Positions 24,503 through 33,665 of a DNA stretch of 64,000 nt are shown one piece after another. The DNA is taken from contig NZ_NPKJ01000053.1 in the NCBI RefSeq assembly GCF_002284575.1, positions 248,001 through 312,000 of the forward strand, read 5' to 3'. Under the pieces are notes generated by a model. The model saw only the letters and a list, made by a program, of their open reading frames with translations, had not been told where the DNA came from and did no database searches. Numbering within the stretch: the first letter of the stretch is position 1; each line of letters begins with the position of its first letter. The stretch is from Mesorhizobium temperatum. Its GTDB lineage: Bacteria; Pseudomonadota; Alphaproteobacteria; Rhizobiales; Rhizobiaceae. The translations under genes were made by a program, and so were the position numbers.

Positions 24503-25462
24503 ATGAAAAAACTGATCCTCGTCCTTCTCGGGCTGACGCTGACGACAGCCATGTTCGCCGCCGAAGCGGCGACGATGGTTCCGCCGGGCAACAGTCATGC
24601 CGAGCAGCCCAACATACCGGGCGCCTCAAGCCGGCGCACCCAGGCCACCAACACCACCTTCCAGGCAAAATACAGCAAGGTCTATGCGCTGCTGCAGCAC
24701 GACGCCGGTCTGCGCGGCAAGATCAGCCAAGCGGCGGGGACCTATGGCATAGACCCGATGCATATCGTCGGCGCCATCGTCGGCGAGCACACCTACAATG
24801 TCGACGCCTACGACCGGCTGCAGACCTACTACGTCAAGGCGATCTCCTATCTGTCGAGCAAGCTGGCCTTCGCCTATGAAGGCGAGGACATCACCGATTT
24901 CGTGCAGCGGCCGCAATTCCAGGAATGCGCCGGCAAATCGGACAGTTACGCGCTCTGGGAATGCCGCGAGCAGGTGTGGAACCAGTCCTTTCGCGGCAAG
25001 ACTGTCGGCGGTGAGAGCTTCCCCGACGACCGCTTCGGCGCCACCTTCTTCCAGCCCTATTATGCCGGCCAGACTTTCGGCCTCGGTCAGCTCAACCCGC
25101 TGACGGCGTTGCAGATGAGCGATCTCGTGCACCAGGTTTCCGGCCTGCCGAAGCTCGACGTCGGCGATCCGAACGCGGTCTACAAGACCATCATGGATCC
25201 GGACCTGACATTGGATTATGTCGCGGCGACGATCCGGAAATCGATCGATGCCTACCAGAGCATTGCCGGCTTCGACATATCGGGCAATCCCGGCATCACA
25301 TCGACGCTCTACAATGTCGGCAATCCGGAACAGCGCGCCCATGCGCTGAAGGCCGAGAACGACCGGCGCCGCGCCGCGGGCGAACCGGAGAAGCTGCCCG
25401 AGGAAAATTACTACGGCTGGCTGGTCAACGACAAATTGCCGGAGCTGAAGGCGCTGTTTTAG
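24503..25462 (+). CDS. DUF1402 exported protein
   Basis: A 319-residue protein with a clear signal peptide (MKKLILVLLGLTLTTAMFAAEA). The mature part has a lysozyme-like flavour: YGIDPMHIVGAIVGEHTYNV and QTFGLGQLNPLTALQMSDLV resemble the Glu-containing and GLGQ segments of lytic transglycosylase folds. DUF1402 proteins are common in Rhizobiales and uncharacterised. A periplasmic peptidoglycan role is inferred only from this resemblance. It appears monocistronic. Confidence 0.85.
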   Translation: MKKLILVLLGLTLTTAMFAAEAATMVPPGNSHAEQPNIPGASSRRTQATNTTFQAKYSKVYALLQHDAGLRGKISQAAGTYGIDPMHIVGAIVGEHTYNVDAYDRLQTYYVKAISYLSSKLAFAYEGEDITDFVQRPQFQECAGKSDSYALWECREQVWNQSFRGKTVGGESFPDDRFGATFFQPYYAGQTFGLGQLNPLTALQMSDLVHQVSGLPKLDVGDPNAVYKTIMDPDLTLDYVAATIRKSIDAYQSIAGFDISGNPGITSTLYNVGNPEQRAHALKAENDRRRAAGEPEKLPEENYYGWLVNDKLPELKALF

Positions 25463-25565
25463 TGGTGAAATCCGACTCTTGGTGCCTGACGACCACAGCC
25501 GCCCTGGGGTTGAGCTGCTGTTGGTGAAAGCCGCTACGAGCGCGTAGACGCGCCTACAAACGCCT

Positions 25566-26554
25566 TCATCCACGCACTGAGGCGTAAGTTTCGCGCCCCG
25601 CTTCGGAAGCGGTTCGTAAGCGCCTAATTTGTCCAGGAGGGTTTCCTGTGGTCCGCTTGAAGGCACGGCTGAAAGCGGCTTCGGAAGCATACCCCAGGCG
25701 CGTGGCGATGGCTGGGATCGTCAGGCTCGGGTCAAGGAGCAGGCGTTTTGCTTCGCGCATTCGGAATTCGAGCACATAGCGAGCCGGCGATATCCCGAGG
25801 ACAAGTGAAAAACGTTCGGCAAAGGTGGATCGCGACATGGCCGCGGTTCTCGCCAATCGGGCCAGAGACCAGCTTTCCCCCGGCCTCGTATGGATTCCGA
25901 ACAGGGCGGGGCCAAGTCCTCGATCGCGCAGCGCAGCGAGCCAGCCTCGGCGATGGTCATCGCTATCCCTAGCCCAATCGCGAACAATGATGCTGATGGC
26001 TGCATCGGCCACACGGGCCATTATCGTGGCCGAGCCTACGCTTTCTTCCGCCATCTCCGCCGCCATTACCTCCAGCAGCATGCCGAGTGACCGGGTACGG
26101 TTCGGTCCTGCGCGACGCACAAGTTTTGCGGGCATGGACCCGATCAGTCGATCGGCCAGCGGTTCCTCGAAATCCACGGTGCAGCAGAAAATGAGGGATC
26201 GGGCACCCCCGCCGCCGGTGTTCAGGGAATAGCTTGTGTCGGATATCTGTCTCGGGCCCAGGAGCGCGAGATCGGTCACCGCGCTATTAGGGTCGTCGGC
26301 GATGACATGCCATGCGGCAGGAGCACGACGTCGCCCTTGTCCAGCCGCTCCGGTTCAGACCCCTCGACAAGCACCCAACAGGTGCCTTCGGCCACGAAAT
26401 GGAAGCGAATTCCTTTTTGGAATTGCAGGCCGATGCCCCAAGGCCGCGTTACCTCGGCCCGGCAGTAACTCGCCTCCGCTGGCCTGAGGTCACGCAGGAA
26501 TTGTCCGAGAAGATAGACGACAGGATCGGCAGAATTGGATGATCGAGCATGCAT
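25566..26554 (-). pseudogene. AraC-family regulator with N-terminal cupin, frameshifted
   Basis: An AraC/XylS-type regulator of about 320 residues broken into two frames. The first part (from ATG 26554) encodes a cupin sensor domain ending VVLLPHGMSSPTTLIAR-stop. The second part continues in another frame, starting with residues IADDPNSAVTDLALLGP and ending in an AraC helix-turn-helix pair (WSLARLARTAAMSRSTFAERF to LGYASEAAFSRAFKRTTG). A single missing base near 26301-26312 would restore LPHG-HVIADDPNS. It is divergent from a DUF4437 cupin gene that it probably regulated. A sequencing error cannot be excluded. Confidence 0.82.
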
Positions 26555-26647
26555 CTCGGACGCAATATCATTGTTCGTCCGGCATTCCACAATAGGCTTC
26601 TTCCCTGCTACCAATAGATTCGTGGCAACGTGGCAACATTGAGGGAG

Positions 26648-27088
26648 ATGTCGGTGCTTTTTCCAAAGCTCGTGGTGGCGATAGCCGCAGTTGTTATCCT
26701 GCCGTCTCAGACTTACGCCCTGGAGAATACATACCTGCCCGTTGAGAAGGTGCCGTATTATGAGGAAATGCCTGACCAGCCCCACCGACTGGGCCCCTTA
26801 TGGGGCAAGCGCGATGTGGGTCCGGCCGGAACGCTGCTGAAAGTCCCCGGGGGATGGCAAGCACCCATACATGCACATACGGCAGACTATCAGGGCGTTG
26901 TCATCGAGGGCACCTGGAGCCACTGGGTGCCCGAAACGGGCGAGGGCAAAGGCATCGAACTGCGGCCCGGATCATATTGGACCCAGAAGGCAGACCAGAT
27001 GCATGCCGATGCCTGCATGTCCGAAAAGCAGTGCGTGATCCTTCTTATCAACACCGAGCCTTATTCCACTCTTTTCAAGAGCCGGTAG
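26648..27088 (+). CDS. DUF4437 cupin-fold exported protein
   Basis: A 146-residue protein with a signal peptide (LVVAIAAVVILPSQTYA) and a cupin-like body (APIHAHTADYQGVVIEGTWSHW, GSYWTQKADQMHADAC). DUF4437 proteins are small beta-barrel proteins of unknown function, related to ChrR-type cupins. ATG 26648 has its GAGGGAG immediately adjacent, so a GTG at 26630 is an alternative start. It faces away from the broken AraC gene, which suggests a regulator-target pair. Confidence 0.78.
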   Translation: MSVLFPKLVVAIAAVVILPSQTYALENTYLPVEKVPYYEEMPDQPHRLGPLWGKRDVGPAGTLLKVPGGWQAPIHAHTADYQGVVIEGTWSHWVPETGEGKGIELRPGSYWTQKADQMHADACMSEKQCVILLINTEPYSTLFKSR

Positions 27089-27203
27089 CTGGACATCAAC
27101 AATGCAGTGGGACCTGGACGGACAGAGGCCTAATGGCTACCAAGCGTCGGGTTGTCACCACTAGAACGACAAGCGTTCCGCCAGTTCTGGAACCGGCAGC
27201 GGC

Positions 27204-28433
27204 TTACGCCGCCAGCAGCGACTTCAGCTTGATCGTTTGCGAACCAAGGGCCTCAGGCGCCGGTTTTGCCCGCCTGGCGATCAGCATCTCGGCCAGCCTT
27301 ATGTCGCGGGCGACCGCGTTGCCTGGACCAATCCCGCTCGCTGCGACCAGCGTGCCGTCCTGCGCCAAATGGAACAGGATGAAGGCGCCGTCGTCGAGGT
27401 CGCGGCGCACGACCTTGCTGCCCTCGTCCGACAGGCCTGATATCTGCAAGGTCAGGCCGTACTGATCCGACCAGAACCATGGCACCGCCGCGTGGGCCTC
27501 ACCGGCGCCAAGCATGTTCCTGGCCGCAAGTGCGCCCTGCTCCTGCGCGTTGCGCCAGGCTTCCAGCCGCACGCGCCGGCCGCCATAGACGGCAAGCGGA
27601 AACGAGCAGCAATCGCCAGCGGCGAAGATGTCCGGATCGCTGGTGCGAAGCGCGGCATCGACAGCTATGCCGTTATCGATCGTCAGCCCCGCTTCCGCGG
27701 CAAGTCCGGTCACCGGCACGGCGCCGATGCCGATCACCGCCAGATCGGCGACGATTTCCTGTCCGCCGGCAAGCGCGATGCGCACCTCGGTGCCGTCGTC
27801 GGCGATCGCGGCGATGCCGTCGCCGCACAGGATTTTCACGCTTTCAGCTTCATGCGCCTCGTGTATGATCTTGGCGATCTCGGCCGGCACGCCGCGCATC
27901 AGGATGCGTGGCTGCGCCTCAATGACAGTGACCGTGACCCCCAGCCTGCGCGCCGCGGCGGCAAGCTCGAGGCCGATGAAGCCACCGCCAACGATGGCAA
28001 TGCGGTTTCCGGCGCTGAGATGGGCGCGAATGGCCAACGCGTCGTTGAAGGTCCGGAGATAGACACAGCGCGCGCCGAGGCCGGGCAATGGCAGCCTGCG
28101 CGGTGTCGAACCAGTCGCCAGCAAGAGCTTGTCGTAAGGCAGGACCGAACCGTCCGACAGGTGCACGAGATGCGCCGCGCGGTCGATCGCCACCGCCTGA
28201 ACCGAATGGATATGCCGGATCGATCTCCCGGCCAGGACCTCGTCGCTGGCGATCGCTTTGATTACGGGCGCATCGCTGGCCATCGCGTCTTTCGACAGCG
28301 GCGGCCGCTCATAGGGCAGATGCGGCTCGTCGCCGACCAGCGTCACCGGCCCGTCATAGAAGAGATCGCGCAGCGCCAAGGCAGCCCGCCCGCCGCATTC
28401 GCCGGCACCGATGATCACCATCCCCTTCGTCAT
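27204..28433 (-). CDS. mocF: FAD-dependent ferredoxin reductase (MocF-like)
   Basis: A 409-residue reductase with two Rossmann folds: VIIGAGECGGRAA at the N-terminus for FAD, and IAIVGGGFIGLELAAAARRLG near 150 for NAD(P)H. The late IFAAGDCC closes the FAD site. Such enzymes pass electrons from NADH to a Rieske or [2Fe-2S] ferredoxin for an oxygenase. It starts five bases after the Rieske gene stop, and that gene follows a desaturase-like oxygenase, giving the order mocD-mocE-mocF known from Rhizobium leguminosarum rhizopine catabolism. The family is certain. The moc assignment is inferred from gene set and context. Confidence 0.75.
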   Translation of the reverse strand: MTKGMVIIGAGECGGRAALALRDLFYDGPVTLVGDEPHLPYERPPLSKDAMASDAPVIKAIASDEVLAGRSIRHIHSVQAVAIDRAAHLVHLSDGSVLPYDKLLLATGSTPRRLPLPGLGARCVYLRTFNDALAIRAHLSAGNRIAIVGGGFIGLELAAAARRLGVTVTVIEAQPRILMRGVPAEIAKIIHEAHEAESVKILCGDGIAAIADDGTEVRIALAGGQEIVADLAVIGIGAVPVTGLAAEAGLTIDNGIAVDAALRTSDPDIFAAGDCCSFPLAVYGGRRVRLEAWRNAQEQGALAARNMLGAGEAHAAVPWFWSDQYGLTLQISGLSDEGSKVVRRDLDDGAFILFHLAQDGTLVAASGIGPGNAVARDIRLAEMLIARRAKPAPEALGSQTIKLKSLLAA

Positions 28434-28438
28434 CACCG

Positions 28439-28753
28439 TCACCCGATCTGAATGAGGATTTTGCCGGCGTCGAGCTTGACCGGATATGTCCTGAGATTGA
28501 CGCAGACCGGCGCGCCCCTTGCAGCACCGGTCTTGTAGTTGAAGCGGCCATTGTGCTTCGGGCATTCGATGATGTCGTCCATCACCAGCCCGTCGGCCAG
28601 ATGCACCTTCTCATGCGTGCAAAGACCGTCCGTCGCGAAATATTCGTCGTCGGGGCTGCGATAGATGGCGAAGGTGCGGCCGCCATGGTCGAACCGCATC
28701 ACGTCCTCTTCGTCGATGTCTTCGGCGTCACAGGCCTCGACCCAGTCGCTCAT
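28439..28753 (-). CDS. mocE: Rieske-type ferredoxin (MocE-like)
   Basis: A 104-residue soluble Rieske [2Fe-2S] protein. Ligands are CTH (Cys45, His47) and CPKH (Cys64, His67). ATG 28753 has GGAGG five bases upstream and is the natural start. An in-frame upstream extension lacks support. It should carry electrons from the adjacent reductase to the desaturase-like oxygenase. The tight spacing to the reductase gene (five bases) and 51 bases to the oxygenase gene indicates one operon. Confidence 0.8.
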   Translation of the reverse strand: MSDWVEACDAEDIDEEDVMRFDHGGRTFAIYRSPDDEYFATDGLCTHEKVHLADGLVMDDIIECPKHNGRFNYKTGAARGAPVCVNLRTYPVKLDAGKILIQIG

Positions 28754-28804
28754 CAGTCCTCCCGGCAGTTTTTTGCTGGCCAACTTGCCCGGCACGGGCG
28801 CATG

Positions 28805-29914
28805 TCATTCCGCTGCTGCCGCGACAGCATCGTTGTCGTTGTGGAATTCCTCGCGATAGGGCTTCGCGGTCGGCGGCAGCGCGCGCTTGAGGAAATAGTC
28901 CTCATTGCGCAGCTGGCGCAGGAAGGCAGGCACCATCTCGCGATAGCCGGCCAGGATCGACGGCGTCGGCGCCGGCAGATCGTGCTTGATCAGCTCATGC
29001 AGCCTCGGCAGCGCGTGATAAGGCACCATCGGGAACATGTGGTGCTCGACATGGTAGTTCATGTTCCAGTAGATGAAGCGGCTGATCGGGTTCATGTAGA
29101 CCGTGCGGCTGTTGAGGCGATGGTCGATGACATTTTCGGCCAGGCCGCCATGCTGCAGCAGGCCGGTCATGACGTGATGCCAGGCGCCGTAAAGCCTGGG
29201 CAGACCGACCAGCATCAGGGGCAGGAACGAGCCGCTATAAAGTGCCAGCGCGATCGTCGCGGCATAGATCGTGGTCCAGATGCGGGCAATGCGGATCGCC
29301 TTCGGCTGCTCCTGCTCGGGAATGAAGGTCTTTTCCGCCGGGCTGATGATACCGGCCGCATTGCGCAGCATGTCGCTCATGGCATGCCAGGCATCGACAA
29401 TGCCGAAGAAATTGAGCACGACGCGCAACAGGTCCGGTGGGCGCATCACCGCGATCTCCGGATCGCGGCCGACAATGATCGTATCGGTGTGATGCCGCGT
29501 ATGGCTCCAGCGCCAGGTCACCGGATTGCGCATGATCATGAAGCAGGCGAACTGATAGATCGCATCATTCATCCACTGCGTCCTGAACGCGGTGCCGTGA
29601 CCGCATTCGTGCCAGCGTGAATCGGTGGAAGAGCCGTAGAGGACCCCATAGACGAAGAAGAACGGCACGCACCACCACGTGCCCCAGAACCAGGCACCGC
29701 CCGCTCCGCTCAGGATCAGGGCGCCGAGCCAGATGGTGGTGTCGCGGATCGCCGGCCCGTCGGAGCGCTGCATCAGCTCCTTCATCTGCTTTCGGGGCAC
29801 GTCGGTGTGATACCACTCGGCCGCGGCCAGCCCGGTCTCGACGGCAAGCTTCGCGTCGCGGCCGAGCAGGCTGTAGTCTCGCCGGGACGGCATTGCGGAT
29901 AGTGTCGCTTCCAT
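28805..29914 (-). CDS. mocD: Desaturase-like di-iron oxygenase (MocD-like)
   Basis: A 369-residue membrane di-iron enzyme of the fatty acid desaturase/hydroxylase superfamily. The three histidine boxes are HECGH (102-106), HTRHH (138-142) and HVEHH (288-292), with hydrophobic segments between. ATG 29914 has GGAGG eight bases upstream. It is the first gene of an operon with a Rieske ferredoxin and a ferredoxin reductase. Rhizobial MocD-MocE-MocF was proposed to O-demethylate the rhizopine 3-O-methyl-scyllo-inosamine. The inositol genes downstream in this window fit a methyl-cyclitol substrate. A lipid desaturase is the main alternative. Confidence 0.7.
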   Translation of the reverse strand: MEATLSAMPSRRDYSLLGRDAKLAVETGLAAAEWYHTDVPRKQMKELMQRSDGPAIRDTTIWLGALILSGAGGAWFWGTWWCVPFFFVYGVLYGSSTDSRWHECGHGTAFRTQWMNDAIYQFACFMIMRNPVTWRWSHTRHHTDTIIVGRDPEIAVMRPPDLLRVVLNFFGIVDAWHAMSDMLRNAAGIISPAEKTFIPEQEQPKAIRIARIWTTIYAATIALALYSGSFLPLMLVGLPRLYGAWHHVMTGLLQHGGLAENVIDHRLNSRTVYMNPISRFIYWNMNYHVEHHMFPMVPYHALPRLHELIKHDLPAPTPSILAGYREMVPAFLRQLRNEDYFLKRALPPTAKPYREEFHNDNDAVAAAAE

Positions 29915-29991
29915 TGAGGCTGCCTCCGTCGGCATCCGTCAGAACGGGTGCCTCTGCCACAGGTGCTTATGTCGTAAGATAACGCCATGCC

Positions 29992-30028
29992 ATGATAGGC
30001 TCAATGTCACAAAGATAGTTTCTATCAT
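29992..30028. promoter_or_regulatory. Candidate operator between mocD-like and LacI genes
   Basis: Inverted repeat ATGATAG (29992-29998) and CTATCAT (30022-30028), with an inner tighter repeat GATAG-TTT-CTATC (30014-30026). It lies in the 158-base divergent gap, 45 bases before the LacI-type start, where autoregulation and control of the oxygenase operon would be expected. Confidence 0.4.
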
Positions 30029-30072
30029 TTCCCATCAGAATGATGTAAACTTTGGCAAGCGGAGAGACAGCC

Positions 30073-31104
30073 ATGGCAAAACGGCCGACCATCACCGATC
30101 TGGCGCGCGCCTCCGGCGTCAGCGTCGCCACCGTCGACCGGGTGCTAAACAATCGCCTGCCGGTGCGCGAGGAAACCGCACGCCGTGTCTATGAGGCTGC
30201 AACCGATATCGGCTATCACGCCGCCGGACTGATCAAGCAGCGGATGCGCCAGGAACTGCCGGAATATCGGCTCGGCTTCCTGCTGCTGAGGGGCAATGAT
30301 GTCTTCTACAGCGATTTCGCGCGGGAGCTCGAACTGGCGGTGTCGCAATCGCAGCGCTTCCGCGGCGTCGCAACCATCGACTTCGCCAGTTCGCTGGCGC
30401 CCGACGAGATCGCTGCCCAGATGCGCAAGCTGGCGGCGAAATCCAGGGCCGTCGCCCTTGTCGGTCCGGACCATCCGACGCTGACGGCAGCCGTCGAGAC
30501 CCTGAAGGCAAGGGGGCAACCCGTCTTCTCCCTGCTGTCCGACTTTGCCGCCGGCATCCGCGAAGGCTATGTCGGCCTCGACAACCGCAAGGTCGGCCGC
30601 ACCGCGGCTTGGATGATCGCCAAGGCGGCGAGGAAACCCGGCAAGGTCGCCCTTTTTGTCGGCAGCCATCGCTTCCATGGCCATGAGCTACGCGAGATCG
30701 GCTTCAGATCATTCTTCCGCGAGCATGCGCCGGAATTCACGGTGCTGGAGACGCTGGTCAATCTGGAGGCCAACCAGGTGACCCATGATGCGATGATCGA
30801 TCTTCTGGCGCGGTACCCGGATCTTGCCGGCTGCTATGTCGCCGGCGGTGGCATGGAAGGCGCGGTTTCCGCGCTACGGGCGGCCAGGCCGGCAAACATG
30901 CCGGTGGTCGTCTGCAACGAGATCAACGCCGAATCGCGCGCGGCGCTCGCCGACAACATCCTGACCATGGTGATTTCGACGCCGCTGGCAGCACTATGCC
31001 GCGAGCTTGTCGGGCTGATGGCGCATGCCATCGAGGCAGGCGCTGCCAATGCGCCGGGCCAGACCTTCCTGCCCTTCGATATCTATCTACCGGAAAACAT
31101 CTAG
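30073..31104 (+). CDS. LacI-family transcriptional regulator
   Basis: A 343-residue LacI-type protein. The helix-turn-helix is TITDLARASGVSVATVDRVLNN at the N-terminus, followed by a periplasmic-binding-protein-like domain that senses a sugar or cyclitol. ATG 30073 follows GGAGAG. It stands between the divergent MocDEF-like operon and a sugar ABC importer, so it may control one or both. The ligand is not known. The position recalls the LacI/GalR-type MocR-like regulators of rhizopine loci, but identity is not shown. Confidence 0.88.
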   Translation: MAKRPTITDLARASGVSVATVDRVLNNRLPVREETARRVYEAATDIGYHAAGLIKQRMRQELPEYRLGFLLLRGNDVFYSDFARELELAVSQSQRFRGVATIDFASSLAPDEIAAQMRKLAAKSRAVALVGPDHPTLTAAVETLKARGQPVFSLLSDFAAGIREGYVGLDNRKVGRTAAWMIAKAARKPGKVALFVGSHRFHGHELREIGFRSFFREHAPEFTVLETLVNLEANQVTHDAMIDLLARYPDLAGCYVAGGGMEGAVSALRAARPANMPVVVCNEINAESRAALADNILTMVISTPLAALCRELVGLMAHAIEAGAANAPGQTFLPFDIYLPENI

Positions 31105-31484
31105 CTTCGGGCAAAACGTCTGGGCTCAGACAATTCATCCAGGTTCAGATCGGGCACCACGATGCGTCGCAATGATGTGAACCATCAGCCTGATGGATTC
31201 TTGCAGAATATTAGCCGACCCTCAGCCGCGTTATCCGAAAATCCGGCATCCGCTTTCGGAATCTCCTTGACGCCCGCACGCAGAATGGAATAAATATTTC
31301 ACCAACTAGGTATTTTGGTTCTTTCGTTCCGGAACATCTGTTTCAAGCAGAGGACTTGGCGTTCCAGTCAACGCGGAAATCGCCATCAGGAACGGAGATG
31401 GCAATCGGGAGAGATTCCCTGGGAGATCGGGGATTCCGGGTAGATCGGTGCAGCCGGACACCAATTCTGTGGAGGAGAAATAAA
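31105..31484. promoter_or_regulatory. Promoter region of the cyclitol ABC importer
   Basis: A 380-base gap. It holds a degenerate dispersed repeat (about 31231-31262) and then a candidate promoter, TTGACG (31267-31272), 18 bases, TAAATA (31291-31296). The -10 lies inside an IolR-like site GGAA-TAAATA-TTTC (31287-31300). The 180 or so bases of leader before the start codon hold a GTTCCGGAAC palindrome near 31327. Confidence 0.5.
31287..31300. promoter_or_regulatory. IolR-like operator before the ABC importer
   Basis: GGAATAAATATTTC fits the Sinorhizobium IolR motif GGAA-N6-TTCC with one mismatch (TTTC) and overlaps a candidate -10 box. The same variant occurs before iolC at 39974-39987. Confidence 0.5.
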
Positions 31485-32426
31485 ATGAAGAAACTGCTTT
31501 TGGGCGTCGTGTTTTCGGCGCTGATGAGTTCGTCAGCCCTCGCTGCCAAGATCGGCGTGTCGATGGCGCTGTTCGATGACAATTTTCTCACCGTGCTGCG
31601 CAACGGCATGATCGAGCAGGCCAAGGGCATGGACGGCGTGCAGCTGCAGGTCGAGGACGCGCAGAACGACGTCGCCAAGCAGCTCGACCAGATCAAGAAC
31701 TTTGTCGCCTCGGGAGTCGACGCGATCATCGTCAATCCGGTCGACACCTCGGCCACCCAGGCAATGTCGGACGCCGCGGCTGCGGCCAAGGTTCCGCTGG
31801 TCTATGTCAACCGCGAGCCGGTCAATGTCGACACGCTGCCGGACAACCAGGCCTTCGTCGCCTCGAACGAGGTAGAGTCCGGCACTCTCGAAACTCAGGA
31901 AGTCTGCCGCCTGTTCAAGGAGGCCGGCAAGACCGAGGCCAATGTCTACGTGATCATGGGCGAGCTGTCGAACCAGGCCGCGGTGCAGCGCACCAAGGAC
32001 ATTGACGATGTAATCGCCACTCCGGAATGCAGCTTCATCAAGATCATCGACAAGCAGACGTCGAACTGGAAACGCGAGGAAGCGCAGAATCTGATGACCA
32101 ACTGGCTGTCGACCGGCACGCCGTTCGATGGCGTGATCGCCAACAATGACGAAAGCGCCATCGGTGCCATCCAGGCCATGAAGGCTGCCAACATCGACAT
32201 GAAGTCGGTTGTCGTCGGCGGCGTTGACGCCACCCAGGACGCGCTTGCCGCGATGCAGGCGGGCGACCTTGACGCGACCGTGTTTCAGGATGCGGCCGGC
32301 CAGGGCGCCGGGGCGCTGGACGCCGCGCTCAAGCTTTCCAAGGGCGAGGCGGTCGAACAGAAGGTCTACATCCCCTTCCAGCTGGTCACGCCGGCAAACA
32401 TCGACAAGTTCCTGAAGAAGAACTGA
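31485..32426 (+). CDS. Sugar/cyclitol ABC importer, substrate-binding protein
   Basis: A 313-residue periplasmic binding protein with a signal peptide (MKKLLLGVVFSALMSSSALA). The mature start KIGVSMALFDDNFLTVLRNGM and the GVDAIIVNPVDTSATQ segment are typical of the ribose/inositol cluster that includes rhizopine-binding MocB. ATG 31485 has GGAGGAG before it. The permease and ATPase genes follow, then an inositol dehydrogenase. With an IolR-like site in its promoter, import of myo-inositol or a methyl-inositol is the best inference. Confidence 0.88.
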   Translation: MKKLLLGVVFSALMSSSALAAKIGVSMALFDDNFLTVLRNGMIEQAKGMDGVQLQVEDAQNDVAKQLDQIKNFVASGVDAIIVNPVDTSATQAMSDAAAAAKVPLVYVNREPVNVDTLPDNQAFVASNEVESGTLETQEVCRLFKEAGKTEANVYVIMGELSNQAAVQRTKDIDDVIATPECSFIKIIDKQTSNWKREEAQNLMTNWLSTGTPFDGVIANNDESAIGAIQAMKAANIDMKSVVVGGVDATQDALAAMQAGDLDATVFQDAAGQGAGALDAALKLSKGEAVEQKVYIPFQLVTPANIDKFLKKN

Positions 32427-32464
32427 GGCTGCGAGACCGTTTTTCGATAGGGAGCGGCGCGTCG

Positions 32465-32499
32465 GAGCATCGGACCGGTTTTGGGGAGATCCGATGCTC
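32465..32499. repeat. Dispersed repeat, copy G, downstream of the binding-protein gene
   Basis: Ten-base inverted ends GAGCATCGGA and TCCGATGCTC around CCGGTTTTGGGGAGA. As an RNA hairpin after the binding-protein gene it could stabilise that part of the operon message, as REP-like elements do in other ABC operons. Confidence 0.7.
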
Positions 32500-32586
32500 A
32501 AACAAAGGGACAGCGCCGCTCCTCCTTCCCTCATCGCCGAAAACAAGCGGCGGGAGGGCGACTGCGGCTAACGGAGGAAGCAAGAT

Positions 32587-33663
32587 TTGGCACAGACAAC
32601 CCATGGCGTCGGCGGACTCAGCTATGATGCGAAGAAGCGCACATGGCCTGCCGAATTCAACGTTTTCCTGGCGCTCATCATCCTCGTCGGCGCCTTCGAG
32701 CTGATAGGCCGGGTCTTTCTTGGCGACAGCTTCCTGTTCAACACACGCGCCAATGTCGATACGATCTTCAACGAAGCGCGCCTGCAGATCATCATCCTGC
32801 AGGTGTCGATCGTCGGCATCATCGCCATCGGCGTGACGCAGGTGATCATTTCCGGCGGCATCGACCTTTCCTCTGGTTCGATCGTCGGCGCCACGGCGAT
32901 GATCGCCATGAGTTTCGCCCAGGTGGCGACGGTCAACGGCAACCCGAATCCCAAGGCGATGTTCCTCGCGCAAGGCTGGACCGACCTGCCGGTGATCGTG
33001 CCGGTGCTGGTCGCGATCGGCTGCGGCCTGCTGGCGGGCTTGGTCAACGGCTCGTTGATCGCCTACACGCGCATTCCGCCGTTCATCGCCACGCTCGGCA
33101 TGATGGTCACCGCGCGCGGCATCGCCAAATGGTGGTCCAAGGGGCAGCCGATCTCGTTTCCCACCGAAAGTTTCGCCGCCATCGGCAAGGGGCTGATGCC
33201 GGTCATCATCTTCATATCGCTGGCGATTCTGTTCCAGCTGATCCTGTCATACACCAGGTACGGGAAGCACTGTTATGCCATCGGCTCCAACGAGGACGCC
33301 GCCCGCATGTCCGGCATAAATGTCCAGAACCACAAGATCCTTGTCTTCGTCATTGCCGGCATCCTCGCCTCGCTCGCCGCCGTGGTGCTGAGCTCCAAAA
33401 ACCTCACCGCTCAGGCCGGCATGGGCGTGATGTACGAACTGGACGCGATCGCCATGGCGGTCATCGGCGGCGTTTCGCTGTCGGGCGGCCGCGGCTCGAT
33501 CATCGGAACGGTGATCGGTGCGCTGATCTTCGGCGTCATCATCTCCGGCTTCACCTTCCTGCGCCTCGACGCCTATTACCAGGAAATGGTCAAGGGCGTG
33601 ATCATCATCGGCGCAGTCGTTCTCGACCAGTGGCGCCAGCGCCTGCGGGCAATGAGGGCTTGA
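32587..33663 (+). CDS. Sugar/cyclitol ABC importer, permease
   Basis: A 358-residue RbsC-type permease with about nine to ten membrane segments and the signature GGIDLSSGSIVGATAM and GGVSLSGGRGSIIGT. The best start is TTG 32587, because GGAGGA stands eight bases upstream and no ATG fits the frame nearby. It imports the substrate delivered by the upstream binding protein. Two bases separate its stop from the ATPase gene start. Confidence 0.9.
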   Translation: MAQTTHGVGGLSYDAKKRTWPAEFNVFLALIILVGAFELIGRVFLGDSFLFNTRANVDTIFNEARLQIIILQVSIVGIIAIGVTQVIISGGIDLSSGSIVGATAMIAMSFAQVATVNGNPNPKAMFLAQGWTDLPVIVPVLVAIGCGLLAGLVNGSLIAYTRIPPFIATLGMMVTARGIAKWWSKGQPISFPTESFAAIGKGLMPVIIFISLAILFQLILSYTRYGKHCYAIGSNEDAARMSGINVQNHKILVFVIAGILASLAAVVLSSKNLTAQAGMGVMYELDAIAMAVIGGVSLSGGRGSIIGTVIGALIFGVIISGFTFLRLDAYYQEMVKGVIIIGAVVLDQWRQRLRAMRA

Positions 33664-33665
33664 TC

